Of a DNA stretch of 64,000 bases, positions 9,763 through 20,394 are shown in pieces. Within the stretch, counting starts at the first letter, position 1, and each line of letters starts with the position of its first letter. The notes under the pieces were generated by a model. It saw only the letters and a program-made list of their open reading frames with translations, was not told where the DNA came from and did not search any database. The stretch lies in NCBI GenBank assembly GCA_019925095.2, contig CM034388.1, positions 558,001 through 622,000 on the forward strand. The letters are read 5' to 3'. Both the position numbers and the translations under genes were made by a program. Source of the stretch: Dendrolimus kikuchii. Lineage: Eukaryota; Arthropoda; Insecta; Lepidoptera; Lasiocampidae.

Positions 9763-9831
9763 TTTCGTCATTGTTAACATTAAACAGCAAAGAAGATGAA
9801 TAACGGCACAAAACGTTAATAAGTATTATAA

Positions 9832-10307
9832 TCCTACGATTATAAACGCGAAAGTTTGTAAGAATGTATGGCTGTATGTATGTTTGTTACTCTTTCACGC
9901 AAAAACTACTGAATGGATTTTGATGAATCTTTACATTTTACAACAATATAACTTACATATCAGAGTAACGCAGGCTATAATTTATGTTATATAATCTTAT
10001 ACTAATATATAAAGCTGAAGAGTTTGTTTGTTTGAACACGCTAATCTCAGGAACTACTATTCTGATTTGAAAAATTATTTTAGTGTTAGATAGCCCATTT
10101 ATTGACGAAGGCTATAGGCTATATAGCATCACGCTAAGACCAATAGAAGCGGCGCACCAATGAAGACTGTTTCAAAATCGGGGGATTTTGAAAACAAATT
10201 TCACGCGGACGACGTCGCGGGCACAGCTAGTTTAAGATATAGTGTGAATTATCCAAAATATAACGATTCTCCATCACCATGCGGGTGAGACCGCGGGGCG
10301 CAGCTAG
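9832..10307 (+). mobile_element. Helitron H2, split by an H1 copy
   Basis: 5' TCCTACGATTATAAACGCGAAAGTTTG and 3' CGCGGGGCGCAGCTAG|T, a second Helitron family with the TTACTCTTTCACGC motif common in lepidopteran non-autonomous Helitrons. A short H1 element sits inside at an A|T site (9994|10231), so H2 is older. Confidence 0.7.
9995..10230 (+). mobile_element. Helitron H1, short form
   Basis: TCTTATACTAATATATAAAGC to GGGCACAGCTAG, 236 bp. It has a single 5' block and no core ORFs. Left flank A, right flank T. Confidence 0.85.
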
Positions 10308-10411
10308 TAAGTATCATATCGAGGAGTGAAGGCTATTTGTTTCAAACGACATTTTAAAATATTTCAGGAGAAAAATATAGAATTTTAAAAGACCCTTTAC
10401 GCATAATTAAA

Positions 10412-11363
10412 GGAAGGATGGAAGGTACACCGCTGATATAGAAAGAAGAGTGAATTTGGGGAATAGTTTGAACGGAGCGTTAGGTAAACTTCTAGGCGCT
10501 AAGAACCTCAGCCAGAAGGCCCAGCTCGCCATACACAACCCGGTGATGGTACCTACGCTCACGTATGGAAGCGAGAGTTGGGTATGGAAGACAGAGCATG
10601 AAAGTAGAGTAAACGCGGTTGAGATGCGAGCACTGCGCAAAATCTGCGGAGTGACGCTCGCGGACCGCGTTCGTAATACCGAAGTAAGAAAGAGAGTTGG
10701 TCTGAAAGAGAGTGTCGGGGTGAAGGTAAGGAAAGGAATGCTCCGGTGGTTCGGGCATGTGGAAAGAATGCATGATGAAAGAATGACTAAACAGATATAC
10801 AATGCAAAAGTGGATGGATGCAGAAGTCGTGGAAGGCCACGACACACCTTCCATGATCAAATTGATCGTGTACTAGCGGAGGGTGATGTCAGGAGCCTTA
10901 AGAACAGACGAGTGTGCACGACAAGAGTTATGAATGTCAAAGAAGCAAGTGAGGTGTGTAAGAATGGACATAAATGGCGCTCTGTTGTTCGTGCCTACCC
11001 CGCAAGGGAACTTTTTATCCGTGCAGGAACGGAGAAAGAATACAACTTCCTGCGGCCAGGCGGCCTGTCGTAAGAGGCGACTAAACAACCCACAGCCAGG
11101 TGGTAGGGTATTTGCTCGACTGGATGGCGACCACCCCTGGTCTAGAGTATGCCGCCATAACAACCTTATGTTGTGTTCCGGCATTAGTGACCAGGTTCCA
11201 GTCTCCATTAAGAGAGCAGCAGCGCTTTCGTAGCACCTTTGGTGTTGCAAATGTCCATAGGCGATGGTAACCGCTTTCCATCAAGTGGGCCGTCTGCCTG
11301 TCTGCTGAACTCCTGCAATAAAAAATAAAAAAAAACTGGCGTGAAGTTATGTATGTATGTATG
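10412..11363 (+). mobile_element. RTE-1 LINE copy, split by repeat A
   Basis: Begins in 'RDGRYTADIERRVNLGNSLNGALGKLLGAKNLS' and is open to the C-terminal tail. Flanked by the 14-bp duplication TACGCATAATTAAA (10398-10411, 11364-11377). A repeat A copy (11013-11333) interrupts it between 'GRE' and the final CTGGCGTGAAG, separating the coding end from its tail. Confidence 0.93.
11013..11333 (+). repeat. Repeat A, complete, nested in RTE-1
   Basis: Because the host RTE-1 sequence is known (GGGAACTGGCGTG), the limits can be read: TTTTATCCGTGCAGG at left and TGCAATAAAAAATAAAAAAAA at right. Short AACT repeats flank it (11009-11012 and 11334-11337), a weak duplication. It dates repeat A activity after this RTE-1 insertion. 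Confidence 0.9.
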
Positions 11364-11478
11364 TACGCATAATTAAATAACTATTTACTATTAGTGATGT
11401 AGTATGTAAGCATTTGTACTGTTAATTGTAAGAAGAGCCAGCGCAAAATAATTAAGCATTTGCACATAGCCTAAATAA

Positions 11479-11720
11479 TAATATAATAATCGGCAGACAA
11501 ACACACACATTGTATATCCCCAAATTAAGCAAGTTACGCTTGTGTTATGGGTAATATACAACGGACTACTCTGGGGCCGATCCCAGACACCCAGACCATA
11601 GTAAATAACGGAGACAATACGTTTCCGAAATTTACTATACTAGGAATCGAACCCGGAACCTCTGCAGTGCAGTGAGGTACGCCGGCAAAGCCTTAGCCCG
11701 CTCAACCACAGAGGCCGTCA
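11479..11720 (-). mobile_element. SINE-B, tRNA-derived
   Basis: Read on the reverse strand it starts GACGGCCTCTGTGGTTGAGCGG (A box TGGTTGAGCGG), then GGTTCCGGGTTCGATTCC (B box), a body with GTTATTTACTATGGTCTGGGTGTC, and a short AAT-rich tail. A and B boxes are an internal RNA polymerase III promoter. Non-coding; mobilised by a LINE. Confidence 0.88.
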
Positions 11721-11940
11721 ATATAAATGTAGTATATAAGGCTTTAATTTTGTTAACGACACTATAAATATATCAATCACAGTGGGATAATGAAGTTTTG
11801 ATACCACCACCACCTCCACCATCTCTACCACCTGAAAATATTTATATATGTAGGAACCTACTTTCCAATTAAGGAAAATTGGATCCTATATTTCCTAAAA
11901 TTGAAACATAAGGGGTAAAAAAAACCATTATGTTAGTTGT

Positions 11941-12068
11941 CTCTTAAAATGGAGAGCAGCAGCGCATTTGTAGCACCTTTGGTGTTCCAAATCTCCATAG
12001 GCGATGGTAACAGCTTTCCATCAAGTGGGCCGTCTGCCCGTCTGCTGAACTCATGCAATAAAAAAAAA
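11941..12068 (+). repeat. Repeat A, 3' third
   Basis: From GAGAGCAGCAGCGCATTTG to TGCAATAAAAAAAA. 5'-truncated, as expected of a LINE-mobilised copy. Confidence 0.85.
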
Positions 12069-13187
12069 TGTCGCTTGAAACAAATAGTCTTTCAACCCTC
12101 CTCGATATAATTACAAATTATACATAGAATCGGTAGGCACATATTTTATATATCTAAGCCAAGCAAGTTACTCTTGTTTTATGTGACCACAGACAGACAA
12201 CAATAAATTACGGAAAGTAATTTTCCAAAATTACACGAGTAAAGTCACATAAAACATATGATTCTTTCAAAAAAAAACCTTGTACATAAAAATTAAAAGC
12301 AGTCTGTATATCAACTTCCTTAATTAAACTCACCAAATGAAAGTAGGAAAGAGCACAAAAGCAATGATGTCACAATCGCATCCATTGCTTTAAACATTTT
12401 AAATATTTTCTTCAATAAAATAATAGCTTATTTAAAACACATTTTTCAATATGGCACCATAGGAGAACACCTTAACTTCGATTTGAAAAAAAAATAAGCA
12501 AAATGGTCGTTTCCCTTTCAGTTTTAGCGCGAAACTGACGCTTGTCTGTGTACCAATGGCTTAACTTTCACTTCTATATGTTGCATAAGTACAAGCAATG
12601 TCATTTGACTAACGATCTTATAGTTCGCACCATATATTAATTATTGTTTTAAAATTAAAGCACAGAATATAGAAACACAAGGAATACAATCTCCACGTTG
12701 TGAAAATGTCCGTGAAAAGACATAAGTTGAGGTCGCCACTGTAGCTAGAGGGTAAATAACTTGGCGTACTTCCCCCTTATGCTTCGTTTATTTTATTATT
12801 ATTTATTTAGGTTTATGGCTTGGCAGCTAGGCCTTTAAGCCAGATCTTAGTTTACAATATAGTTTCTTCATTCTCTTAAACCTATGTGTAGTACAGCTGA
12901 ACTGTAGGTTATCAGCTAGTGCCATTCAACGGAGTTCTTGTGACAACTCAAAAGGCCACATTTGACTATACAGTTCACATTTCTCACAAAACACATAATT
13001 ACTATTCAAAAACTATCAATATCCTACAACTATTGTTCATTTTAGAGTGATTTTACACATTTTTAGAAAATAAAACTGCACAGCACAACATCTGCTTTCA
13101 GTTCCCGCCAAAAAAAGCTATGCTTCGTTTCTTAATGAATGCTTATAGACACTGTGAAGTTAGCTTCATGTGTCATCGAATATGTCA
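12069..13187. other. No gene seen; diverged repeat traces
   Basis: AT-rich, stops in all frames. 12155-12250 resembles the middle of SINE-B (GCAAGTTACTCTTGTTTTATGTG, AATAAATTACGGAAA). GTTTGAAACAAATAG with CCTCGATAT at ~12070 recurs inverted at ~10312-10355. The rest I do not recognise. Confidence 0.5.
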
Positions 13188-13302
13188 AGACATGACATCT
13201 TTGTCTTCCGTGATCACGGCTAAAAGTGGCCAAAACGTTAAATAGTAAAAATAAAATAAAATACCGCGCTTAAAACTGTTAGAACGTAGTTTTATTATAT
13301 TA
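13188..13302 (+). repeat. P repeat, diverged 3' part
   Basis: GTCTTCCGTGATCACGGCTAAAAGTGGCCAAAACG ... ACCGCGCTTAAAACTGTTAGAACGTAGTTTTATTAT matches one arm of the foldback element at 42.4 kb. It is cut at the start of a Helitron at 13303. Confidence 0.7.
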
Positions 13303-13736
13303 CTAGCTGACCCGGCAAACTTCGTACCGCCTCAGAATCAATAAATAAAAAACGTTGATTTCTGAACGACGGGACGAACATCAAACGTTTGACATGCAAA
13401 ACCAAAAAAATTAAAAAAATAAATTTACTTTAAAATTTAATTTGATTTCGGAACGACTTTTAAATTTAATTAATTTCTAAACGACGGGACGAACATCAAA
13501 TGTTTGACAAGTAGGAATACTTTCTAAGGGAAAGCGAAATTGTTGTTTTTACAATATTAAAAAAAAATGCTCCAAGAATTTTTTTTCATATTTACTTACC
13601 TTTTAAACTTTCCCTGATCTTTCACAAATAATTCAAAACCAAAATTAGCCAAATTAGTTCAGCCGTTCTCGAGTTTTAGCGAGACTAACGAACGGCAATT
13701 GATTTATATATATATACATTATTATTAAGTATAGTA
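13303..13736 (-). mobile_element. Helitron H4, non-autonomous
   Basis: Plus strand begins CTAGCTGACCCGGCAAACTTCGTACC and ends near TATTATTAAGTATAGTA. On the reverse strand this gives a Helitron-like 5' AT-rich end with GCCGTTCGTTAG and a 3' CTAG. It contains two copies of GACGGGACGAACATCAAA (about 13370 and 13482), an internal duplication. Confidence 0.6.
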
Positions 13737-13894
13737 TTCTTTGTCTATGGTAACCACAACTTATTGGAACTTTCAATAGTCCCTCGACGGAACGGGCATG
13801 ATATAAAAGTAATAGTTCAAAAGTTGGCCAGAATGGCGCTAGTGTCGGCAAATACCACTATATCTGATAAATTCACTCTGTCTATAACCACTAA

Positions 13895-14146
13895 GGCTAC
13901 GTTCCATTAGAGACTCACAACGACCACGTTCATGACAGTGATTTTTTCCCGTTCCACTTGCTAGCCGGCGTTGCAATCGTAAACCCAAGTGAAACGGATA
14001 TTCGACCTACCTCTTGACATGGGTCGTTGTTTGATCGAAAATCGTGACGTCATTAGTGACGTTTTCGCCACGACCACAACGACCGCGGTCGCGTTGTGTA
14101 TCTAACGGAGCATTTTGGGCGTTGTGAGCTACTAATGGAACGCGCC
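13895..14146. mobile_element. TIR-bounded MITE, 252 bp
   Basis: Ends are inverted repeats: CGTTCCATTAG..CTCACAACG at left and CGTTGTGAGCTACTAATGGAACG at right, starting GGC and ending GCC. The interior contains ACGACCACAACGACCGCGGTCG. No ORF. A second copy at 63.1-63.6 kb is split by repeat A. The duplication length is unclear (TAA / GTAA flanks), so superfamily is open. Confidence 0.7.
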
Positions 14147-14811
14147 GTAAGAAGAGTGACAGAATAATGACCTGTGTTGCCATCTAGTCATGCAGTATTT
14201 AGAGCTTTTCCGAATTAGGTTTTTTTACTAGACGATAGTTTCTTCCACGCCATTGTACATTGACTTATGATCTCTTCTATGAGATTTCATACCGCATTGA
14301 CACTCCGACTAGTAAGCATTGACATACGAATTTCAACCGTATACTCTACGTAATAAAACTCACTTTGCTAAAAATGAAGACGACGTTTGTTGTCTGTGTT
14401 GATGAGTTTCCTAGAAAACTAATGAAAATTGATAACAATGTTGCTAAGTTTTTAAGTAAGTTTGAGCTCTAAAATCTTTAAGATTAGGTGCAAAATCATT
14501 TAAACTTTAAATGTAGTTGTATTGTTTTTATAATGATAATCTGTGAAAGCCGCAAAATCGTCAATAACAAGTTTTCCTATTACAAAATACGAAATAGAAA
14601 TTGTGTTTATTTACTATTAATAAGCAAATCCGTGGAATAAAATAACATAGTTGTCTAATGACACAAGCCAGATCGATCTATTAGTTCAAATAGTCTGTAC
14701 TCACTTAAGTTGATATTACACGGTTCACTTCTGTTGCTTCAATTCGATTGAAGCAACCAAAGTTAAAGAATTTATACATAAGTGTACAAAAAACAATATG
14801 CAAACAACTCC
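14147..14811. other. Stretch without repeats seen elsewhere in the window
   Basis: I find no match here to the repeat families of this window, which makes it the best candidate for single-copy DNA. AT-rich, with one short ORF (14374-14472). No other feature recognised. Confidence 0.4.
14374..14472 (+). CDS. Candidate short ORF or first exon, 32 aa
   Basis: AAAAATGAAG gives a good insect start context. The frame reads MKTTFVVCVDEFPRKLMK... to a stop at 14472. Inside the last codons, TTTTTAAGTAAGT (14451-14462) could be a splice donor. Not recognised as any family. The main argument is its location in the only repeat-poor stretch; at 32 codons it may well be chance. Confidence 0.15.
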   Translation: MKTTFVVCVDEFPRKLMKIDNNVAKFLSKFEL

Positions 14812-15137
14812 TGTAGCATAATACTGTGTTGCAGTTGTTAGCGCCCAATTCCAGTGTAACTCAAGAACGGCTGTACCGATTTGGCTGAAAATTCGTGGAG
14901 GGGTAGCTTAGAACCAGGAGACCGACATAGGATACTTTTTATCTCGTCGGAACCGGTAGGTGGCGCTGAGATCGGGTTCTAGAATCCTCCTAATCACCTG
15001 GAGCGATTTTCGTGTTTTTGTGTGTTTGAGTGGGTTCCCGGATGGTTTAAATCCACTGTTGGAACCGGTAGGTGGCGCTGGGATCGGGTCTTAGATTTTT
15101 ATTTTGTCAGAGCAGGACAACGTCTGCCGGGCCGCTA
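14812..15137 (+). mobile_element. Helitron H3, non-autonomous
   Basis: GAACGGCTGTACCGATTTGGCTGAAAATT near the 5' end, GGAACCGGTAGGTGGCGCTG twice, and 3' GACAACGTCTGCCGGGCCGCTAG|T. The 5' limit is approximate. Confidence 0.7.
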
Positions 15138-15182
15138 GTACATTATAAATAGAAAATTATCTTAAACGTTATATAATATAAC

Positions 15183-15470
15183 AGCTCATAAATATCCAAC
15201 TGCTGGGCTCGGGCCTCCCGCTATAGGGGAACGGACAGTATACCCGCCACGCTTGTCCAAGGCGACTTGGCAGGTTTGACACATCGGTTATCTCGATATG
15301 CAGGTGGCATCACGATGTTTTCTTTCACTGTTATTAGCACGTGGTAATTGTAACAATATGTACATTAGGTCAGAAAACTGCGTAAGTGGTGCATGCGTTC
15401 CGGTCAGCATCGAACCCACGCCCTTTGAGTTTGGGACACTTGCGCTATCCATTAGGCTACCACGACTTAA
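15183..15470 (-). mobile_element. SINE-C, tRNA-derived
   Basis: Reverse strand: TCGTGGTAGCCTAATGGATAGCG (A box region), GGGTTCGATGCTG (B box), a body with ATCGAGATAACCGATGTGTCAAACC, and the 3' end GAGGCCCGAGCCCAGCAGTTGG. Same family as 27.7 and 46.1 kb. Confidence 0.85.
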
Positions 15471-15605
15471 ACTTTATACATTTTATATAAACTATATTAA
15501 ATTTGTAATGATATACTTTGCACATTGAAGTGATTTATCTAAACATAATAACTAATCATTCAATGTCGTCGTTACGGTCATTATTGATTCAATTTGCTTG
15601 AACTG

Positions 15606-15766
15606 TGTAACCTTATCCGTGCAGGAACGGAGAAAGAATACAATTTCCTGCGTTGGGGCGACCTGTCGTAATAGGCGACTTAACAACCCACAGTCAGGTG
15701 GTAGGTCATTTGCCCGACTGGATGGCTACCACCCCTGGTCTAACGTATGTCGCCATTACAATCATG
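15606..15766 (+). repeat. Repeat A, 5' half
   Basis: TTATCCGTGCAGGAACGG to CTAACGTATGTCGCCATTACAATC. The 3' half is replaced by a reverse LINE fragment, so this is a broken copy that keeps its 5' start. Confidence 0.85.
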
Positions 15767-15816
15767 ATGACAAAGCGCCTATTTTGCATGCGAGGGTGAA
15801 TGAGGGTTTACTCCAT

Positions 15817-16160
15817 TCAGCCCAGCTCCTCGAGGAAGTCCTCCAGCTTCTTGACGTTGCTGAAGACTTCTCGGAGGCTACCTGGGACGTCCAGATACTT
15901 CGCCCTGTATTGGGCCACCTCTCCACATTCAAGCAGGACATGGGCCGTTGTTTCTCCTTCCTCCAAGCATGCTCTGCACAGGGGGCTGTCGGTGACACCT
16001 ATATTGAAAAGATGTCTGTTAAAATTGCCATGTCCAGTGGCTGCACTAATAACTAGTCTCAGCCGGGACCGACTGAGCTTTAAGATATTCCTGGAGAAAC
16101 GCAGGTTTACTCGAGGCATTGCCAGCTTGGCTTGCCTGCAATCCTCCAGGTTGTCCACTT
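15817..16160 (-). pseudogene. LINE ORF2 C-terminus (post-RT zinc-knuckle region)
   Basis: 113-residue open frame: 'MPRVNLRFSRNILKLSRSRLRLVISAATGHGNFNRHL', then 'SPLCRACLEEGETTAHVLLECGEVAQYR' and 'FLEELG'. The TGHG..H..L step and the C-x2-C-x7-H-x4-C pattern are the conserved C-terminal block of R1/LOA/Jockey-type LINEs after the RT/RNase H. Upstream domains are absent. A second copy lies at 60165-60440. Confidence 0.75.
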
Positions 16161-16447
16161 GGGCTTTATATTAATATCTTTTGAACCCAGCAAGATATCA
16201 AAAAAATGAAGAATTAAGATAAACAGTGGTCGCCCAGTGGTCGAAATTCGACCATAATTAATTTAAATTATAAGTTTGAACATTATTGAGGTTCTGTTGT
16301 CAAAGGCTATATTTTCGTCAGGCTGTTAATTTGACTTGAACAATAAACAAAAGAGTATATATGCGTGTGTGTGTCAAATACATGGTAGTGTGTGTAATGT
16401 TTTTTTATTGATTTAATGTATTTTTTATGCATAATTTTTAAAAAATA

Positions 16448-16562
16448 TTAGCATTCGGCACTCCTCTATATAAACTATAACTGTGCGAAATTTCATACTC
16501 GTCCGTCCGCGCAATTTTCGCAAAAAGGGGTACAAAGTTTTTGCTTCACGTATTAATATATA
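16448..16562 (+). repeat. Dispersed repeat, GTGCGAAATTTCATACTC type
   Basis: ACTGTGCGAAATTTCATACTCGTCCGTCCGCG to CACGTATTAATAT, matching 27302-27392, where it lies next to H1 ends. Probably a piece of another Helitron-like family. Confidence 0.55.
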
Positions 16563-16652
16563 GATTCCTGTTTTAATAATGAAAAAGTCGTTAAAAAGTT
16601 CTAGAGCCATCGGAGCTTAGTTGAAGTAAATTTTCTGAGACAAGAAAAATTC

Positions 16653-17424
16653 TAACAAAGGTTATGGTGTTTGAAAAAGAAGAAACCAGAACGAATGCAG
16701 GGTAATGGTCGATGATGTTATGCTGGAGCAAGTGAATGAGTATGTATATCTTGGATGTGCTTTTAGCAGGGATGGAAGGTACACCGCTGATATAGAAAGA
16801 AGAGTGAATTTGGGGAATAGTGTGAATGGAGTGTTAGCTAAACTTCTAGGCGCTAAGAACCTCAGCCAGAAGGCCCAGCTCGACAAACACGACGCGGTGC
16901 TGGTACCTACGCTCAAGTATGGAAGCGAGAGTTGGGTATGGAAGAGAGAGCATGAAAGTAGAGTAAACGCGGTCGAGATGCGAGCACTGCGCAAAATCTG
17001 CGGAGTGACACTCGCGGACCGCGTTCGTAATACCCAAGTAAGAAAGAGAGTTGGTTTGAAAGAGAGTGTCGGGGTGAAGGTTCGTAATACCCAAGTAAGA
17101 AAGAGAGTTGGTTTGAAAGAGAGTGTCGGGGTGAAGGTAAGGAAAGGGATGCATGATGAAAGAATGACTAAACAGATATACAATGCAAAAGTGGATGGAT
17201 GCAGAAGTCGTGGAAGGCCACGACACACCTTCCATGATCAAATTGATCGTGTACTAGCAGAAGGCGATGTCAGGAGCATTAAGAACAGACGAGCGTGCAT
17301 GACAAGAGCTATGAATGTCAAAGAAGCAAGTGAGGTGTGTAAGAATAAGCCTGAATGGCGCTCTGTTGTTCGTGCCTACCCCACAAGGGAACTGGCGTGA
17401 AGTTATGTATGTATGTATGTATGT
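16653..17424 (+). mobile_element. RTE-1 LINE copy with internal duplication and deletion
   Basis: Starts in 'KVMVFEKEETRTNAG' and keeps a 231-codon frame to 'AYPTRELA'. It carries an in-frame 57-bp tandem duplication (17024-17137) and a net 30-nt loss that removes 'LRWFGHVER'. (ATGT) tail at 17405-17424. The target duplication is not evident. Confidence 0.9.
17024..17137 (+). repeat. 57-bp tandem duplication inside RTE-1
   Basis: Two units (17024-17080, 17081-17137) starting TTCGTAATACCCAAG and ending GTGAAGG are identical by eye. 19 codons, reading frame preserved. Identity points to a recent slippage or unequal exchange. Confidence 0.95.
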
Positions 17425-17837
17425 TAATTATAAAATGTTAGTATTAATTTTGAAATTACAGACAAATATTTAAATTTTAGATGATAATTAAAAACGGTAG
17501 GTTAAGTAAATGTTCTGTTCGGGACCTACGAGCAGTGAATTTAGTGAGCAAACTCTTTGTCCACGTGACCAGTGAGGCTGACTTCAAATAACAATTTAAA
17601 TTACTGTAATTTATTTCGTTGTGTTATGCATGACGGTTGAACTTTATTGTGTGCTTCACCTTAAGGTCAGAAAGGCAGGAAATACTACGTAAAAGGAAGC
17701 CATTTGCTTTTTAAATGTACTCAACTTGGCTATTGACCTTTTGGGGAGTTTATCACGTGGAAAAATTGTTGTCAGGTTTCCATACCGTACTTACCATTCT
17801 TCCATATTATCACAAGAAATTCAATATTAGGTATTTG

Positions 17838-18127
17838 TGTTTTTTTTATTGCAGGAGATCAGCAGACAGGCAGACGGCCCACTTATCGGCATTTGCAACA
17901 CCAAAGTTACTACAAATGCGCTGCTGCTCTCTTAAGGGAGACTAGAAATTGGTAACTAATGCCGGAACACAATTCAAGGTTGTTATGGCGACATACTTCA
18001 GACCAGGGGTGGTAGCCATCCAGTCGGGCAAATGCCCTACAACCTGGCTGTGGGTTATTTTGTCGCGTCTTACGACAGGCTGTCCGGCCGCAGGAAATTG
18101 TATTCTTTCTCCGTTCCTGCACGGATA
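17838..18127 (-). repeat. Repeat A, reverse, internally deleted
   Basis: TTTTTTTTATTGCAGGAGATCAGCAG at left, CCGTTCCTGCACGGATAAAA at right. It lacks ~24 bp around the GGCGATGGTAACCGC block (CCACTTATCGGCATTTGC). Confidence 0.88.
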
Positions 18128-18283
18128 AAAACTTGTATAACGTTTACGACAAAAACTATTTCCTTTATTAAGTAAGGAAGTTAAAATATCAATTTGACTT
18201 CACTGCCTTTACGGTCTAGTTAGCTAAGTGTAACCTCGTCTAATTTACTAAGTTCGATTATCGCTAGATTTTTTTTTTTAAAT

Positions 18284-18610
18284 GGACTTGACTTTATGTT
18301 GTTGGACCGAAGACCTTACAACTTTACCGGGGTCTTTGGGGCGAGTGCCTGCTGCCACCATGCTGCCCACCATAGGGCGACACAAAACACTAATTGAGAA
18401 CGGGCGACGGGTAATATAAAGCCCGAGGGGAAGGATCACGGCGGGCCGGGATCGGTGGTTCGCGGCGGCCTACGCTATCTTACTGCCGTTTCGCAACGTG
18501 TTATGGCTGGGAGAGAAGAAACGGCGAAAGAAACTTCCCAGCAACACGCCTAGTCTATCCTGTGGGGGGAGCTATGTCTCCTAGCGTCCCTCGCGGGGAC
18601 GTGGAGAGAT
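18284..18610 (+). repeat. Repeat F, GC-rich
   Basis: GGACTTGACTTTATGTTGTTGGACCGAAGACCTTACAAC, then CCACCATAGGGCGACACAAA and GCAACGTGTTATGGCTGGGAGAGAAG, recurring inverted at 51966-52440. Probably part of a LINE or LTR element; no conserved protein motif. The following 18611-18910 is GC-rich with no recognised motif. Confidence 0.6.
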
Positions 18611-19084
18611 CTTGATTGGCGGCGTCTGAGACGCCGCCGTCTGTGTCTGTCTGTCGGTGCCTGCCAGCCTACTGTTCTAACCGTGGGCGGACTGATCCGG
18701 GCCAGCCGTTTCGTAATAACGTCGACTCTGTCCGTCAGGACGTTACGCGGCCGTCGCACAAGAGCCTTTCGACGAGGCTTATAATCGGACGCGGACACGA
18801 CGAGCGGATTTCGATGGTGCGGCGCGAGATCGAAATACTTACGCGAGAGCGACGTAATGTAGTTTTTGATGGAGGGAAGCTCCAGATCGCGGTGGGATTA
18901 CCGCTAGAGTAATATTCGTAAACGTAGTTTTTACAAAAAGGGTTATTACGTTATAGAAAAATATGGCTATACCACTGGAGGCCCGCCTCAATGATAGGGT
19001 AGGTAGGATAGTGTGCCACTCTATAATTTTATTTAAAACTAGGATATGCCCGCGACTTCGTCCATGCTTGACTTCAAAATTAAG

Positions 19085-19510
19085 TCGTAAGAATTTGCTG
19101 TCGATCAGCGTAAACCGACGTCAGTCGGGGTCCCGGAGGCGCAGATATGCGCATGACTTCCCTCCTTGAAAATACCGCTGCAGGGGCCCTCTAGCATCTA
19201 GGGAGCAGAGGAGTCTTCACCCCTGTTGACGAAGTGAGTTTGCCTCTCCCGGGGCATTCTCAAGCACTGATGCGCTAGGATCAGCGTGGGCGTAACTACG
19301 TTCTAAGTCTCACGCTCTTCCTGCCATAAGCGCGGGGCACATGGGAGGAGGGTGGTTTTAGTGGAGTATTGAGCACTCGAGTCTCCACACAAGCCGGTCG
19401 ATTAGTGTTTGGATTGCCCCCTTGGGAATGCCTCCATAATCGACTATGGTCTAATCCCTAGCAAAGGACCCGGTATTGTGCGAAATGCATTTCACCCTCT
19501 TTAAAAAAAA
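19085..19510 (+). repeat. LINE 3' UTR, GC-rich, A-run at the end
   Basis: CATGACTTCCCTCC, TGGGCGTAACTACGTTCTAAGTCTC and GGAGGGTGGTTTTAGTGG all recur on the reverse strand at 21285-21610. Ends in AAAAAAAAA after CACCCTCTTT. Just upstream (19039-19065), ACTAGGATATGCCCGCGACTTCGTCC looks like a Helitron end remnant. Confidence 0.55.
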
Positions 19511-19550
19511 AGTCTATAGTCTATTCCAGTAGTTTTTTTTATTTTTTCAA

Positions 19551-19790
19551 TAAATAAATAATCGGCAGACAAACACACACATTGTATACCCCCAAATTAA
19601 GCAAGTTACGCTTGTGTTATGGGTAATATACAACGGACTACTCTGGGGCCGATCCCAGACACCCAGACCATAGTAAATAACGGAGAAAATACGTTTCCGA
19701 AATTTACTATACCAGGAATTGAACCCGGACAACTGCGTTGCAGTGAGGTAGGCCGGCAAAGGCTTAGCCCGCTCAACTACAGAGGCCGTC
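19551..19790 (-). mobile_element. SINE-B, tRNA-derived
   Basis: Near full length: plus strand TAATCGGCAGACAAACACACACATTG to CAACTACAGAGGCCGTC. B box complement GGAATTGAACCCGG carries one change from the other copies. Confidence 0.88.
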
Positions 19791-19875
19791 AATGTACACA
19801 CACGGCGTTATTATATTATTGTAGTTTTAAAGAAATCTCTGTTCGTCGTTTCTAAAATTTTATTGACTTTCGAGC

Positions 19876-19965
19876 TGATGTCGCAAATGTCTATAAGCGA
19901 CGGTAGCCTCTTTACATCAGGTGAGCTGTTGTCAGTCTGCTGTCCTGCAGTAATAAAGAGCCATT
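19876..19965 (+). repeat. Diverged repeat A-like 3' end
   Basis: GTCGCAAATGTCTATAAGCGACGGTAGCC and CAGGTGAGCTG follow the 3' order of repeat A (GCAAATGTCCATAGGCGATGGTAACC). An older or related LINE/SINE tail. Confidence 0.5.
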
Positions 19966-20384
19966 CTGCGAATAGACCCGTTTTTAGTCCATTAAGCTGC
20001 TCATCCGAGCTCTTGTCACGTCTTAGGCCACTTTGGATGAAATACGTGACTATTTCTTGTTCGCCTAATAAGAAACAGACGTGTCCGTTTGTCAGCAAGC
20101 ATAAAACGCTTAGTATTTGTAAAATGCCGACTGAGTTTAACTGTTATGCGGTTGTTGACAACAGTTTTGTTTTTGTTACAATAGATAAAACGGGCATTAA
20201 TCAAAGCTTTTTTAATTTCTCATATTCTGAAAGTACTTTTTGTCCCTGGGAAACGATTTTCACCGGTGACTAAAAATTTGAAAACTTTGCGAACCATAGA
20301 CTCATGTCCTAATTCTTTTTACAGCCACTGTTCAATCGCGGCATAACTTGTAATACAAAAAGTGTTAACCATTTTGTAACATCA
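19966..20384. other. No feature recognised
   Basis: Mixed-composition sequence with short open stretches on both strands but no motif I recognise and no repeat shared with this window. Confidence 0.4.
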
Positions 20385-20394
20385 TTTTATAGTT

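Noticed and set aside
13895..14146. MITE as piggyBac or hAT derivative
   Set aside because: Neither TTAA nor an 8-bp duplication can be read at its ends, so I left the superfamily open.
18550..18912. GC-rich ORFs on both strands as a host exon
   Set aside because: Adjoins repeat F and LINE 3' UTR sequence; frames lack a recognisable domain and both strands are open because of high GC.
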